From contig QLIY01000536.1 in the NCBI GenBank assembly GCA_003260075.1, positions 1 through 64,000 on the forward strand: a DNA stretch of 64,000 nucleotides, given 5' to 3'. Both the position numbers and the translations under genes were made by a program. The stretch is from Phallusia mammillata (taxonomy: Eukaryota; Chordata; Ascidiacea; Phlebobranchia; Ascidiidae). Positions within the stretch are counted from its first letter, which is position 1. Each line of letters starts with the position of its first letter. The notes under the pieces were generated by a model. The model did not search any database. It had not been told where the DNA came from and worked only from the letters and a program-made list of their open reading frames with translations. Shown in pieces: positions 33,676 to 45,973 of the stretch.

Positions 33676-36600
33676 TTATTGTGCATTCGGGGCATACTGT
33701 ATAATGTAATAATGGTAAACGTAAGCGAGGATGGCTATTGGTTGACCCAGGATCAATGACATCCAAACTATCATGTTCCCATAGTGACCAGAAAACCTTT
33801 TTGTGATTAGGATTGTAAAGACTGATAAAGGAATCTGGAAAAAATAATTAGTACAACTTAAACATTTTTCACTTGTTTTATGCGTAAAAGGTTAATGAAT
33901 TTTTTTTAAACTAAAGTTTTGTTGACAGAAAGATTAATGCTATGACTATGACAGATTTGTTGTACATTTGATGTTATTGTGGTTCTATGTTAAAAACAGT
34001 ACAATGTATATTCTATGTTTTTTTAATTCTCAGAGCTGGAACAAACATAAAACTTGCAGTACTGGTCCCTATTAAGTGTTTATACTTTATACTGACACAC
34101 AGTCCAATTTTAAAACACTCTGGACCAATCTGTTTTTAGGTAAGAATAAAGTAAGCCTACACAACAAGTATTTTAGGTCGAATGATATGCTTTCAAGTTG
34201 ATAGAAAAAAACTGAAATCGATTTTTTTTCCTTGATAATTTCTTAAGACTACATGAAAGCTAAAATGCTTGTACAGTTTATAACCAATTTGTAGTAAACA
34301 GCCCCCCCCCCCCCGAACAAACATAAAACTTGCAGTACTGGTCCCTATTAAGTGTTTATACTGACGGTTCTTTCAAACACACAGTCCAACTTTAAAATAC
34401 TCTGGACCAATCGATTTTTAGGTAAGAATAAAGTAAGCCTACACAACAAGTATTTTAGGTTGAATGATATGCTTTCAAGATAGAAGTGATAGAAAAAAAC
34501 TGAAATCTAAAATCCCCCCCCCCTGCTTGTACAGTTTATAACCAAATTTATAGTGGACCACCCAAAGTCATCATGGAAGTTAGGTTGGGATCAACATACT
34601 ACAATCAGCTACTAATTTATCACATGCAAGTGCAAAATATTTTTCATTACCTGCATTGCCATTCCCATAAATGCCCATGTTCGGAAAAGATGGAGGGGGA
34701 TTGAAACAAGATACTGTAAACAACAAGTTGAATATTAACACAAAGACACAGGAATGTTTGCATGATAGCGGCACATGTTTTATGTCGGCAAACAAATCCA
34801 AACACCAAATATTATGTCTGCAGACTATAAACGCATTGAGCTTGCAGAAATTATTAATGTGTACAAATTTCATAACACTAAACATGAATGGCAGATTTAA
34901 TACATCTAATTGTAAATGAACTGGCAATAAATTAAGTAAAAATAATGAAGCTTTAATGACCCCCCCCCCATTATGTCTGCAGACTATAAACGCATTGAGC
35001 TTGCAGAAATTATTAATCTGCACAAATTTCAAAACACTAAACATAAATGGCAGATTTAATACATCTAATTGTAAATGAACTGGCAATAAATAAAGTAAAA
35101 ATAATGAAGCTTTAATGGTAGACATTTTCCCATGCCATCATTAGTGATTTGAAAGGCTAAACACATACACTCGCTCAGTACAAATTTTGACAAGACTTGC
35201 TTGTTTATTAAGTTAGCTAGGTATGCATGGCACATGAAAATAATCTACTTTTGAAAATAAAAACCAATTTTCAGCTCTGTTTATATATCTCGACAGCAGT
35301 TTTAATAGGAAAACAATCAATTTTAATCTAAGAATGTCAGCTATGTTGTTTTGTCTTGATGTGACGACATTTTAATGGATCATTATTTTCCTTGTCATAC
35401 TATTAAATATAATTAAGTGAAAAAACATTACAACATTATTAGACATGTTGCCTGTTCAAGGTAAAAGTATTGCTTATTTTAGTAATCTCTGGTGACAAAC
35501 AGGTTAATCCAGACCTGTTTGGACCAAAACAATTGTCCGGATTAGGCATAGATCTGAATTAACCGCAACCAGTTTAACAAGGGTTTACTGTATTTTGCAA
35601 CATATAACAAACCAAAGTACAATGTCATCAGGCTAATGTGACGAGTAAAAATATCACTACTACAGAAATAATTTTGTATTACACCTAACGGCGAATTACT
35701 AACCTCGTGAAAAAAAGCTGACAACAAAAAGACACAAAGCTGTGCAGTAAATTTTTTATATCCGATAGAAAGAAGGGGTTTGTATACATGTCTCAAACAC
35801 CATTTGTGCACAGGTATGTTCCAGGCTTTCCAAAAATAATCAATCGTTTCAGAATTCCTAAACAAGGATAGAAGTAGTTTATAGCTGGCATAGTTTTGTA
35901 GACATATGTAACTATTACACATACCACCAATCTCTGTAAAATTCTCGATCTGCAAATCGTAAGACTTCTGCAATCACATTTAGTATAGAATGGAACATAC
36001 AGTAGAAAAATATCAACCAAATAAAATGGTTTGGAATCTGGAAATGAGAAAAAAACATTAAACAATTGGAACAAAGTAAAATAAACCAGCACTTGGTGCA
36101 GAAAATGTTTACAAATCAGCCAAGAATACAACACAGAAGCGTTTTTCATTTTATTTAAGCTCTATTTTTGAATAGTACTTCAATTAATTGATAAAAGTTT
36201 GTTATTTTTAACCATAATTGTTTGTAGTACATGTCTTATTAAGCATTTTTCTGTTTTTTAGTTGTATAAATCAATAAAGGAGTTTTTTTTTTGTAATCAT
36301 GAAAAACTTTGATATGCTCTTTAACTATGTAACATCACATAACTTCAACAAAAATATTGTTTAATGGTATATAAGTTCTTGTTAGATTAAACAAATAGGT
36401 AAGAATCTCGTCTTATTATTATGTGCACATGATAATTGTTGGGAACGATTTTTAATGGTTGGTGTCACTGTTGTATAATCAGTATGTGGCCCTTTTTCTT
36501 GTTATGTTTTTGCATTTACATGCATAGGTAAATGCAAAAATCAGATAATTACAGGAAGTTGCAAGATGCGAAAAGACTAAACCCAGCATTCTAAAGTCCT

Positions 36601-39600
36601 ACTTGTGATAAATAAAAACAAAGGGCAATTAAAAATGCTCTTAAACAATGCAATTACTCACAGCAAGTTTAAGCAACCTCTCCACGACATAATATCCCTC
36701 CTTGTTCTGCAACACACATTCACAAATTATAGGTAATAAATTTAAACTGAAAGCAGTATAAAATAGTCGACCATTATTCAAAATTTAATCGGTCTCAATA
36801 GTAAGTTCAATCTTTTTAAATTTGTTGTTTACGTTATGTAATGATCTATATGTTGTGCAACATTACTACTTTATAGATACATTTTTTGTGTATATTGTCC
36901 TGCACACATGCACAGTTATCAACCATATGTGATTTCCATATTGTCAACAGAATACAGCCACTTTACAAACAACATCCTGAGTATTTATCTGGCATCTTAC
37001 ATATACAGCTAGATCGTATGTTTGTGTTAATGGTATCTCACAGAAAATAGCTGGTATCTCACAGAAAATAGCTGGAAGCATCACTTACATGTATAGGCAT
37101 GATGGCCTTTTGCAGTACAGGAACAATCCATTGTTGCACCAATGCTAAGCCTAGCTGCACCAAAAATACCTAAACAACACGATACAAGTTAGTGCACAGC
37201 TTTATTTTCAGTTTTGTTTTTCCATTAGGCACTACAATACTTAAGCATTACCATATTTAGAAAAAAATGAATTTCTGAGGGCTGTAAAACAATGACAAAA
37301 AATGTAACATAAAAAAATCAATTTCTTTTTTCAGAAAGTACAGTTGCATGTTTGACTTCAGTATTGGTACTTACTGTTTCCACTAGCCTTCTTGCCAAAT
37401 AGACTTTGTTGATTGATTTATTGCGTGGATATTGGGTCTCATAGCAAAGGGTTGGTGCCAAAATAAAGTAATACATGTTTCTGTATCTCAAGTTGTATGG
37501 GTATTTCACCTTAAAGTACAAAATGATAGATGTTTCGGATATTTTGGTAAACACACTTACCACTTAGCAAAGACACTTACTTCAATTGCTTCGCTTCCAT
37601 CTCGAAGTGACTTCAGTGCTGAACTGGGCATTGACACTAAAACAAATACATAAAAGACTAGCGTAACATTTTGCAAAACAATATCAGGTACAAGTCACTA
37701 TTTAGTGCAAGAACTTAACCCAACAGTCTGACACCAGTAAAGATCATGGTTAAAATCTGTTCAAAGAATAGTATGTTTTTCCAAGCAGGTTACATGAAAA
37801 GTTAGCTGTAGCAAGTGGTCATAATAATTATGTAGGACACAGTGTACATTTTACAAAATAGTAATAAGGCCGTAATTTTCTGCAAGAAGTTTTGACAGTT
37901 TATTTACAAGAGCTATGTAAGCAAGGTGTGTGTGGCTGAAAAAAAGCTTTAGCGTCAAGGATTTATATTAAAATGTGGTAACTGATTTAAAAAAGTGGTA
38001 GAATTCATTGTCGCAACTTTTCAATTGTAAAAAAAAACAATTGCTGCAAACAATAAAAAACTTGTTATTCAGAAACTTATAATAGTAGGTCCCTACTTGT
38101 TCGTTGCAGTTTGCGTTTTCCTTGTGATTTTAAATAATCTTCTCTGTACCATTTGTTAGCCTGAGCAAACGACCACAGTTTCAGAAACAATATCACATAA
38201 ACACCACAAGAGGACAAAGAACCAACTGCAACATAGACACATGTTAAAAATATAAATGGATTTCTTAAACACCAAAAAAGGTGTTTGCATGCCTTAAATT
38301 TTAGGAACTTTATTTTTTTGGACACTTTTGGGTAAAATTTTTACCTGATAATACAAAAAAGTAGAGAACAGACTGCATGTGTTTGAAGTGTTAGTATGAA
38401 AACAAATGAAAACAATATGTTTTAGCCTATACTGAAACCTTTCAGTAAGTAAATGCAAAAAAACATGTGAAAAGATGTAAAAGGCTTATATACACAAAGA
38501 AGCAATTTTAAGCCTCACTTACAACTAACGCATGAAATGCTTTACACAAATCATAAAAATTGTCATTTTACTCAACTGTAATGGCCCATAAATTATTAAA
38601 CAAAACAGAACTTGAGTTTCATGGCACAAGAGGTTTGACAAACAACATTTACCTACTCAAGATTTACATGTACAGACTTGTTTTACACTTACTCTGAAGT
38701 GCCAAACCCATGTGGTGCATTTGTTTAATGAAAGGGATGGGCAAAAAATGCAAGTGTTCTGTTTGGTTGAGCACCAAGCATCTTATGCTAACACTCAGTG
38801 CTTAGTGTATTGTAACATTCACTTATACTCTGTATCTTTTTAAAGTTTCTTATGTAGCTACCATGGTCGTATTTAAATTATAAAAGACCTATTTCTGATA
38901 AATGGTAAACCTAAACCATATACGTTGTAATATGTTCCTTATCTTAACATGTAAAGAAAAAACAGCAATACATAAAAGAACTTTATGCAACTTAAATCTA
39001 GTCTAGAAACTAACATTATAGCAACAACAGATAAAAAAATGTGAGCAAGAAAATTCATTGCCCTAATCACCTGGATCTGCAGGTTGTTGAAGTATTCGGA
39101 ATGGAGGCAGTAATATCAACAACAAAAGATTTAAAATGTGAAGATACATGCAGGTTGTCGCTGAGATGAATTCCTGGAAAGAAAAAAGTCAACAAGTAAA
39201 AAAACTAGTCAATCACTTGTTGTGAGTCACTGCTATATGATGTTTATTAATGACAATGAAACTGCAGCATTTCCGTAGCTATCTATCAATGCCCTCTTTT
39301 CACTCAGTCACATCATTGTGCATCCATATTCAGTTTGAACAATATTTTATTACAATAACATCGTCATATTTTTTAGCAAGTAGAAGTCAAGGCAAGGCAA
39401 GGCAAGGCAACTAGCATGTCAAAAATCAGCTTTCTTTCTTTTTCAAATACACTATTTCCATTTTACATGCACAATTTCTTAACTTAAAACCAGAATCTCC
39501 CAACGTGTTGCTGGGTGGATAGAGACTATAATGAACCGTATGTATATTGAATTAAGTTTATGAAAACATTCAGTCATTTGTCCTTTAGATTTTAAGACAT

Positions 39601-42600
39601 ATATATTTCGCCTTGACAATTAATACGTTTTTTATAAACCTAATCATTCTTTCTTTATTAACAAATAATTATCACATACACAATTAACTAAAAATGCATT
39701 TAAAAGCGTGCAGGTACAGATTACACATGAGTAACTGAATTTTAAACTTAAGGTTGGTTGTCAATGTTATTTGTTCCTATATTACAAAGACACAAATTCA
39801 GACTTACCTTCAGCAGCATCTTTTCAATGTGAAAGGCACACAAAATGAAAACATTGGAACCTGTACAAAAAGTAAATATTTTTGTCTGTACAACAACTTT
39901 GTATTTAAATCACATTAATGTATATTTACAATATTTAAGCATATTACATTTTCACATACAATACTATATGCTATATTTCTAGACAAACACAAAATGTACA
40001 AAATAAAGAATGTTAAATAAAGACAACAGAGATTGTCGAAACGTCTGAACGATGTATTCTATATACACCAGTACCTTGGCAGTAATGTTTATGATTAAAT
40101 TACTTTTCAAGTCCGTGTATAGTGTTCCAATGAATATTTGGATATTAGACGCCAAAAAAACTTGTATTTGAATGTTTGGCAAACATAAAATGCTACAAGG
40201 TTTAATTATAACATCATTTTTATACCTACCAAGAATAAGCAGTAAATTAGGCCACTTGTATGGGTTGTCCAAAACCGTTGCCACCCACTGAACAGGATCC
40301 ACCAAAATTCCATACCTAAAATATATTTAAAAAATGAGTTTCCGTTGTAGTGCTTGATTGTACAATATCACAATATGTTTGTTATTTTCCAAATAGGAAA
40401 TTTAGTGACAGTTTAAGCTTTTTTTTTATTTAGCAACACAAACAGAAATAAGTTTATATGTACTTGTTAGAAACAGGTTTATTTAAGTGGGGCAAATACA
40501 AAGCATAAAAAAGTTTAAAACCAAGGTTATGTTTTTCAAACATTCAATTAATATACTAGACAAAATCGCCACAGACGTTACTTAAAAAAAAACTATGCTT
40601 TAGGTTGCTATGAAAAATGTTTATTGCAGCATTGTTTAAAACTGTGAAGTTTTGACAGAAAATTTATATGTAGCGCTTACTTCATGATGTTTTCCAAAAA
40701 CACTCTGGCATTGGTGACAGCCTATAAACACAATTTTGCTTATAATCAACAAAAGACACAAAAATGCAAAACTGTCAAATAGGTAGATTTACAAGCTGTT
40801 TTTATATAAACCATGGAACTAGGTTTATAATCACATTTAAGTAGTGAACCAGTTGATAGACTGTTTGGGTTAAATTCCAACTAAACTTTACCGGAATTGT
40901 GCAGCATGTTTTGATCGTTAGTAATTTTGGGTATAAAACAAATGAAACAGGAAAAGTGATATTGATTTAAACGAATAAGAATTGGAACAACACTTTTGTT
41001 TATTACTTTTCTTTTTTCTTATTTGGGGATCTTTTGCCAGTGTCATTTTTATTTGTGCAAATTTGGCAAAAGTCCTAATTTAACTTTAGGGCCTTCGAAA
41101 ACTGAACACAAAACTACAACTGTACATTGGTTACTTTTGGCAATTTAACAGTAAATATGCTGTTTAAGTTCTGGTATATAGCTCACCAATAAAACCACAC
41201 ACAAGTTCAAAAATCCCCTGTAGTCATCAAATCCACTAGATGAGCTAAACAATGACGCTCTTGCACTGTGACATCTGTATGACATAATTCAGAATCAGAT
41301 GTTAGTTCATATTGTAGCAATGTGTATCATATTTTTTAATGTGTAATTGTTTTAGCGCTATATCTTACAGTTGCAGCTGTTGTGTCTCTTTTAAAGTTTC
41401 CAAGTTAGTTGTTTAGTCAGCCTAACACATCAAAACTTTTTTTATCGCCAACTTTCCTCTGCCCGGAGTTACAATAACTTGTAGTCCTTTCTCGCTTGGG
41501 TATATATTAGCGTTGTCATGAAGGGGCACAGAACACACATAAAGGACAGGTACAGGCTTAAATTTGTATAGTACTAAACAAAGTTATCATATTATACTTA
41601 ACTTAAAAACAGATTTTTTTCAGGTACATACATATGGCACAAACAATAATATGTATAGTTAAACTTTAAGGATCTTAATTGCACAGTAACCTACTTTTTC
41701 ATTCCATATTCTGGTATTTCTCTCGTCTTTTCAACTTTTCCATTTTTTGAAGGTTCTTGTTTTGTCAGGTTGTCATCGCTGATACTGAATGAACGATTTT
41801 TACGTTTTCGTAATCCATTTCCATTTATCGCTGACATGATTAAATCTAAGCAAAGTGAACAATAATAAAACTTTAATCAACTTCAACAAAATTCTGTAAT
41901 CAGCGTCAATGCACGCCACGGCAATGCAGTGATACAGCTGGTGGGAAAGCCCCTTTTCTGTTTAGTTTTAATCTCAAAATCTCAACAATTTTTACAAATT
42001 CCCTTCAAGATTACAAACTGACGCTGTAAACTCTTCCAACGTCAACCAAAAATCAATTGATAGTTACAATACTTATACGCTAGTAGGGCTATAACCATAA
42101 ATCGGCAGAGTAAGTCAAACTGGACTTTGACCCGAAGTGATTAGGCTATACCCCCCCCCCTACAAATTCCCTTCAAGATTACAAACTGACGCCGTAAACT
42201 CTTCCAACGTCAACCAAAAATCAATTGATAGTTACAATAGTTATACGCTAGTAGGGCTATAACCATAACTCGGCAGAGTAAGTCAAACTGGACTTTGACC
42301 CGAAGTGATTAGACTATGTCGTTCTGATCACGTGCTTTCAAAGGAAAGGGGATTTTCGTAATCGCGAAAGAAATGACGTATTTAGCGTAGATGGGTGACG
42401 TTTTATAACAAGGAAACCCCGTTTGCAGTTGCGTTCAGTCATCGCGCAACAATTATATCATGCTATGCATATATTTCATGAAAATTTAATAGGCAATCGG
42501 CTGTTATGGCTACATTTCTGCTAAGGGGGCGGAGATTAAAACAAACTTTATGCACATAATGTGACTTTCCAATGCAAAAAAGTGATTTTAAGTTGTATTC

Positions 42601-42716
42601 AAATACTTACCTTCATCGCTTAGAAAAGTGCTATCGTTAAACTCAAAAATTGGTGAGGAAAAATCGCTTAAAATTTCATCTTGTGATTTCTGTGTTGAAT
42701 GTTCATCTTCCTTCAT
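33676..42716 (-). CDS. DGAT1: Diacylglycerol O-acyltransferase 1
   Basis: Sixteen exons, in order: 42716-42611, 41845-41695, 41274-41187, 40721-40681, 40315-40230, 39860-39808, 39173-39071, 38225-38097, 37636-37581, 37509-37375, 37169-37089, 36706-36662, 36037-35925, 35857-35704, 34713-34651 and 33834-33676 (stop 33678-33676). The joined frame is 1563 bp, 520 aa. The enzyme is an ER-membrane MBOAT acyltransferase that makes triacylglycerol from diacylglycerol and acyl-CoA. Seen: [20 protein letters not shown] (family CHxxxxSLFSS..GFxxYRG), [27 protein letters not shown], the acyl-CoA-site motif FYRDWWN (about 391-397), [17 protein letters not shown] with the catalytic His near 446, and [10 protein letters not shown]. 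Vertebrate enzymes are about 490 aa. The excess is an N-terminal cytosolic extension coded by exon 1, with KRKN-type basic residues in exon 2. An in-frame ATG in exon 2 (41837-41835) is an alternative start. Confidence 0.95.
34039..34556 (+). repeat. Duplicated intron segments around 13-C and 10-C tracts (DGAT1)
   Basis: 34039-34301 is partly repeated at 34315-34513 and again from 34524, with C tracts at 34302-34314 and 34514-34523 at the joins. It lies in the last intron of DGAT1. Two successive unmerged joins would explain the order. Confidence 0.7.
34811..35118 (+). repeat. Duplicated 148-bp intron segment around a 10-C tract (DGAT1)
   Basis: 34811-34959 recurs at 34970-35118 nearly unchanged, separated by ten C (34960-34969). 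The stretch lies between the two exons that encode SAFFHE and YLVSIPL. Confidence 0.75.
35481..35590. mobile_element. Tc1/mariner (Tigger-like) MITE, copy in a DGAT1 intron
   Basis: Homologous to the reverse complement of 52194-52294, sharing CCTGTTTGGACCAAAA and GGATTAGGCA. The right end TTTACTG is followed by TA, as expected for TA-targeting elements. The left end is eroded. Confidence 0.6.
37031..37072 (+). repeat. Short tandem repeat, two 21-bp units
   Basis: TGGTATCTCACAGAAAATAGC occurs twice directly in tandem within a DGAT1 intron. No G/C tract is present, so it is probably genuine. Confidence 0.8.
39388..39410 (+). repeat. Microsatellite (AAGGC)n
   Basis: Four and a half units of CAAGG in a DGAT1 intron. 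Confidence 0.85.
41993..42317 (+). repeat. Duplicated 158-bp segment around a 10-C tract (DGAT1 intron 1)
   Basis: 41993-42150 recurs at 42161-42317 with a few differences, separated by exactly ten C (42151-42160). Probable unmerged contig overlap. Confidence 0.78.
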
Positions 42717-45700
42717 CTTTACTACCAACAATTACCCTTTAGCTTAATGTTTTTTCTATTCCACCTTGAAATTCAACACAACAATATTTGCATTTTTCTA
42801 GTCTGATGGTCACGGGGCATACGTGCGGTCGAACACGGGAAAACGTGGCTTTCTAATGCGAAGAACAGCAAGAATAATTACGATTTCCGATACAGGTCAT
42901 GAGTGACTAACAAGTGATTACTTATAAGCTAACCAGTGACAGGCTACCGGAATGTAGGACAGTCCGAATACGATTTTTGCTGCTTTGATTACAGAACAAC
43001 TGGTGGTTTCTTGATGTTAACTTTTGTTGCCTCGCATAGTTTTACATGAACCTGCGCTTTTGGCTATTGTAGTTTTGTGTACTGCATATTCAACTTATTA
43101 CATTTTCAACAGGTTGCAAAACTTTTCTAAGCAATGCACTTTAAGGTGCAGTCAATGCAATCAACCATTGCTACAAAGAAATAGCTTCAGATCGTGCACA
43201 ACGCAGCGATATTAAAAACGCATCTAATCTACCTGTTTTCTTTCCAAAATACATGCAATTACCGAATCAAAAACATTTTGCTAATAAACCTATTCAAAGT
43301 TGACAACACTTATTACACAGCTGTTTTCTCTCAATTTATTTGTAATTAAACGCCTGAACGTTCGCTTAAGCTTCAAGCGTACACTGTTGTGTGATTGACG
43401 CGTAACATTTTACTTTATTACATACATCACATGGTACTTCAAGGGGTCACTTCTTCTCACAGCACCAATTTCCTAGTAAAACGTGCTCTCCGATTTGCGC
43501 CATGTGCTTGCCTGCCGGCACTAGGTTCTAGCAATTGCTTCAGGTAGATTAAAATATGTTCTCTGCACAACATAGCGCTATTCTGGACTTGTCTTAAAAT
43601 ACGTGTTCGTACATGATGAAATCTTGGGGAAGGCATTCTTTTCCTGTTTTTCACGAATGCTAAGCACGTGCTAAACTGATCAGGCGCGGTGCACGCAACA
43701 AACACGCTGCGGCAGCGTGATCAGATGTATTGAAAATATGTTTTCGCGGCGTAACATTAAATTTGCAAGTCAATGTGGCCTGCGAGCAAATTGCTTAACA
43801 TGAACAAAGTTTCACAGTAGCTATGAAATAGCAAACAGGTTTTGCGAAATACTGAATGACCTAGTTTGACCAGGCGTCATCAAACTGACCGGCGGAAACC
43901 AAATTGTTTTCACTGGTCATTGTGTACATGACGTCATATAAACTCAAGTAACCCTAATTGAAATGCCCTAACAGGAATGTAAAGCGAACAATTTTCAACG
44001 CGATTTTAAGACTTTATTTGCTTTGATTAACAAACTCGAACGTTTCGATATGCTCTGCCTTATAAGTTGTCAAACACACCCAACAAAGTTTGGTTCCGGT
44101 CTCTTTTGATTTTAGATTTTGAGTTTGATAGAAGTTTGGCCAACTAAGCATTTCAAAAAAATAAACATACTAATAAGCAGCGTTTCCGGCTATGATTGTT
44201 TTAGTGCAATTGTGTTGCTATATGACATGTGTTCTTTCACCAAGGGAAACATACACAACTCATTGCGAAACATTACAGGTGATGGTAATAGCGGTACATT
44301 TCAAGCTTCTGGCTTGTTGTTTTGCATATTAGGCTACTGTTGCAAAAATATATTTTATTCTTGCAATATAGGCTGCATGAATATTGTGTGGTGAATATAT
44401 GCGTGAATGTAAAAAAATAGTGAGGAGTACGCGATTTATAGTCTGTCAAACACAAAGCATTATCTACGCGAAATTTTAACAGCGCAATAAACGGTAAACA
44501 TGTGTGACGTCAACGTTATCATGTTTTAGCAGTGTCCTTCCTGAGTGTAGCTTCATAGAGTTATCACGTTCACCAAATAATCGCAATTAAATGGTTAAAC
44601 AGTTAAGTGATAGCATTTTTAGTGTTAAGCATTATTTATGTAAGCACGTCAGTCGTTTCGTAGCCCTTGGGCATATAATAGATCAGCATACGTAAGCATT
44701 CATTGGCGCATATGTTCGTGTTTGTATTCTTGCTTTAGGTGTAACCAAAACACGTCAATGTTTATAGTGTACCACCAATTTTGCGCTGGCTGTGGAAATG
44801 AAGTATCACAGTAGCGGAGTTGCAACATTGTGCCAGTCCTTTCGTTAAATTTGTTTCAACGTTTTCAGGCTTTTTTCGTCTTAATCTGCGTCGACTAATC
44901 CGAAATATTTTATCATTAGGTTAGTCTGCCTGAAAAGAATATTTGACGTAAGACGCCGAAACAATGGCATGTAGCCTGACCTGGTTAGCATTATCAAAAC
45001 AGCGATCATATTGCAAGCGTATTCAGTTATGGGCAGATTAAAATGAGCCTACAATGATTGCAATCGTTTTATATGTAAACTTTGTTGCATTAAAGCACCG
45101 CGTAAGGCACTGATGGATTCCAAAATGTGAGCTCAAGAAATTTTAGTGGTCCACAGATCTATCTAGCTAGCCTATGTAGACCTATCTATCTAGCTAGCCT
45201 ATATTTTTATAGTCATGGTTATTTTCAAAAATCAAATTGCACCATACATATTCAAATATTTTAAAAGTTTGCAGGATGTGGTGACCAACAAACCAATTTT
45301 AGATCGGCATAATTATTGAGGCACAGATGGCTGCTTTAAAGGCCACCGAATAAGAATAAAAACACCCATGTCTTAACTTTTCAGGCTATAAAGCATCATG
45401 TAATCTTATTTTTAAAGGGAGACAAGAGGCCAAAAATTTACTGAAACTTTAAACGCTTGATAGTGTCAGAGAGCAAGACGAGTAACTTCTGCATTTTGCC
45501 TGCAATTTTTAACCGAAATAAAACAAAACATAAAATTACAAAATGTATTGTGAATTTTAACAATCTGTTTGTTTATCTTGAACTGTATGTAAGAAGTGAC
45601 ACCAAAATAGTGTTAAATGCACACCATTTACTTGTCACATAAAATCAATTCATTTTTTCGTGACAGTATAAATACGTTCATTTGGGGGCAAACCCTTCAG

Positions 45701-45973
45701 TACAACAACAATCAGCCAAGGACAAGAGAACGTTGATGTTCATGTTTGTAATGAAACCTTTGCTTCGTGTGTTGAAATCAGCAAATAAATATGCAGTTTA
45801 GTTACATTTTTCATTTTAATGTTTAGTTTTGAGGTTGTTAAAAGTCAAAAAAAAGTTTTGTGTTGTTTATTTGTCAGAATGTCGTTGTAGTATGTTGTGG
45901 GGTAAAATTTTGGCACGAATGTAGAAAACTTACACCATACGACCTTAAGTAGTACGGATAAGTGAATTTGAAC
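42717..45973. other. Divergent intergenic region between DGAT1 and COBL
   Basis: 3.3 kb between two genes that start in opposite directions, so both promoters lie here. No conserved exon is seen. A single hAT-like end (CAGGCGTCATCAAACTGACC) lies near 43875 without a matching partner. A short tandem repeat (CTATCTAGCTAGCCTAT) lies at 45157-45202. Confidence 0.5.

Noticed and set aside
35542..35703. Extension of the DGAT1 exon beyond SAFFHE
   Set aside because: A donor follows the Glu codon, and the next family residues (YLVSIPL) are found in frame at 34713, so the extension is intron plus a transposon remnant.
43870..43925. Possible hAT element end in the DGAT1-COBL intergenic region
   Set aside because: Only one end was found, with no matching inverted partner or target duplication.
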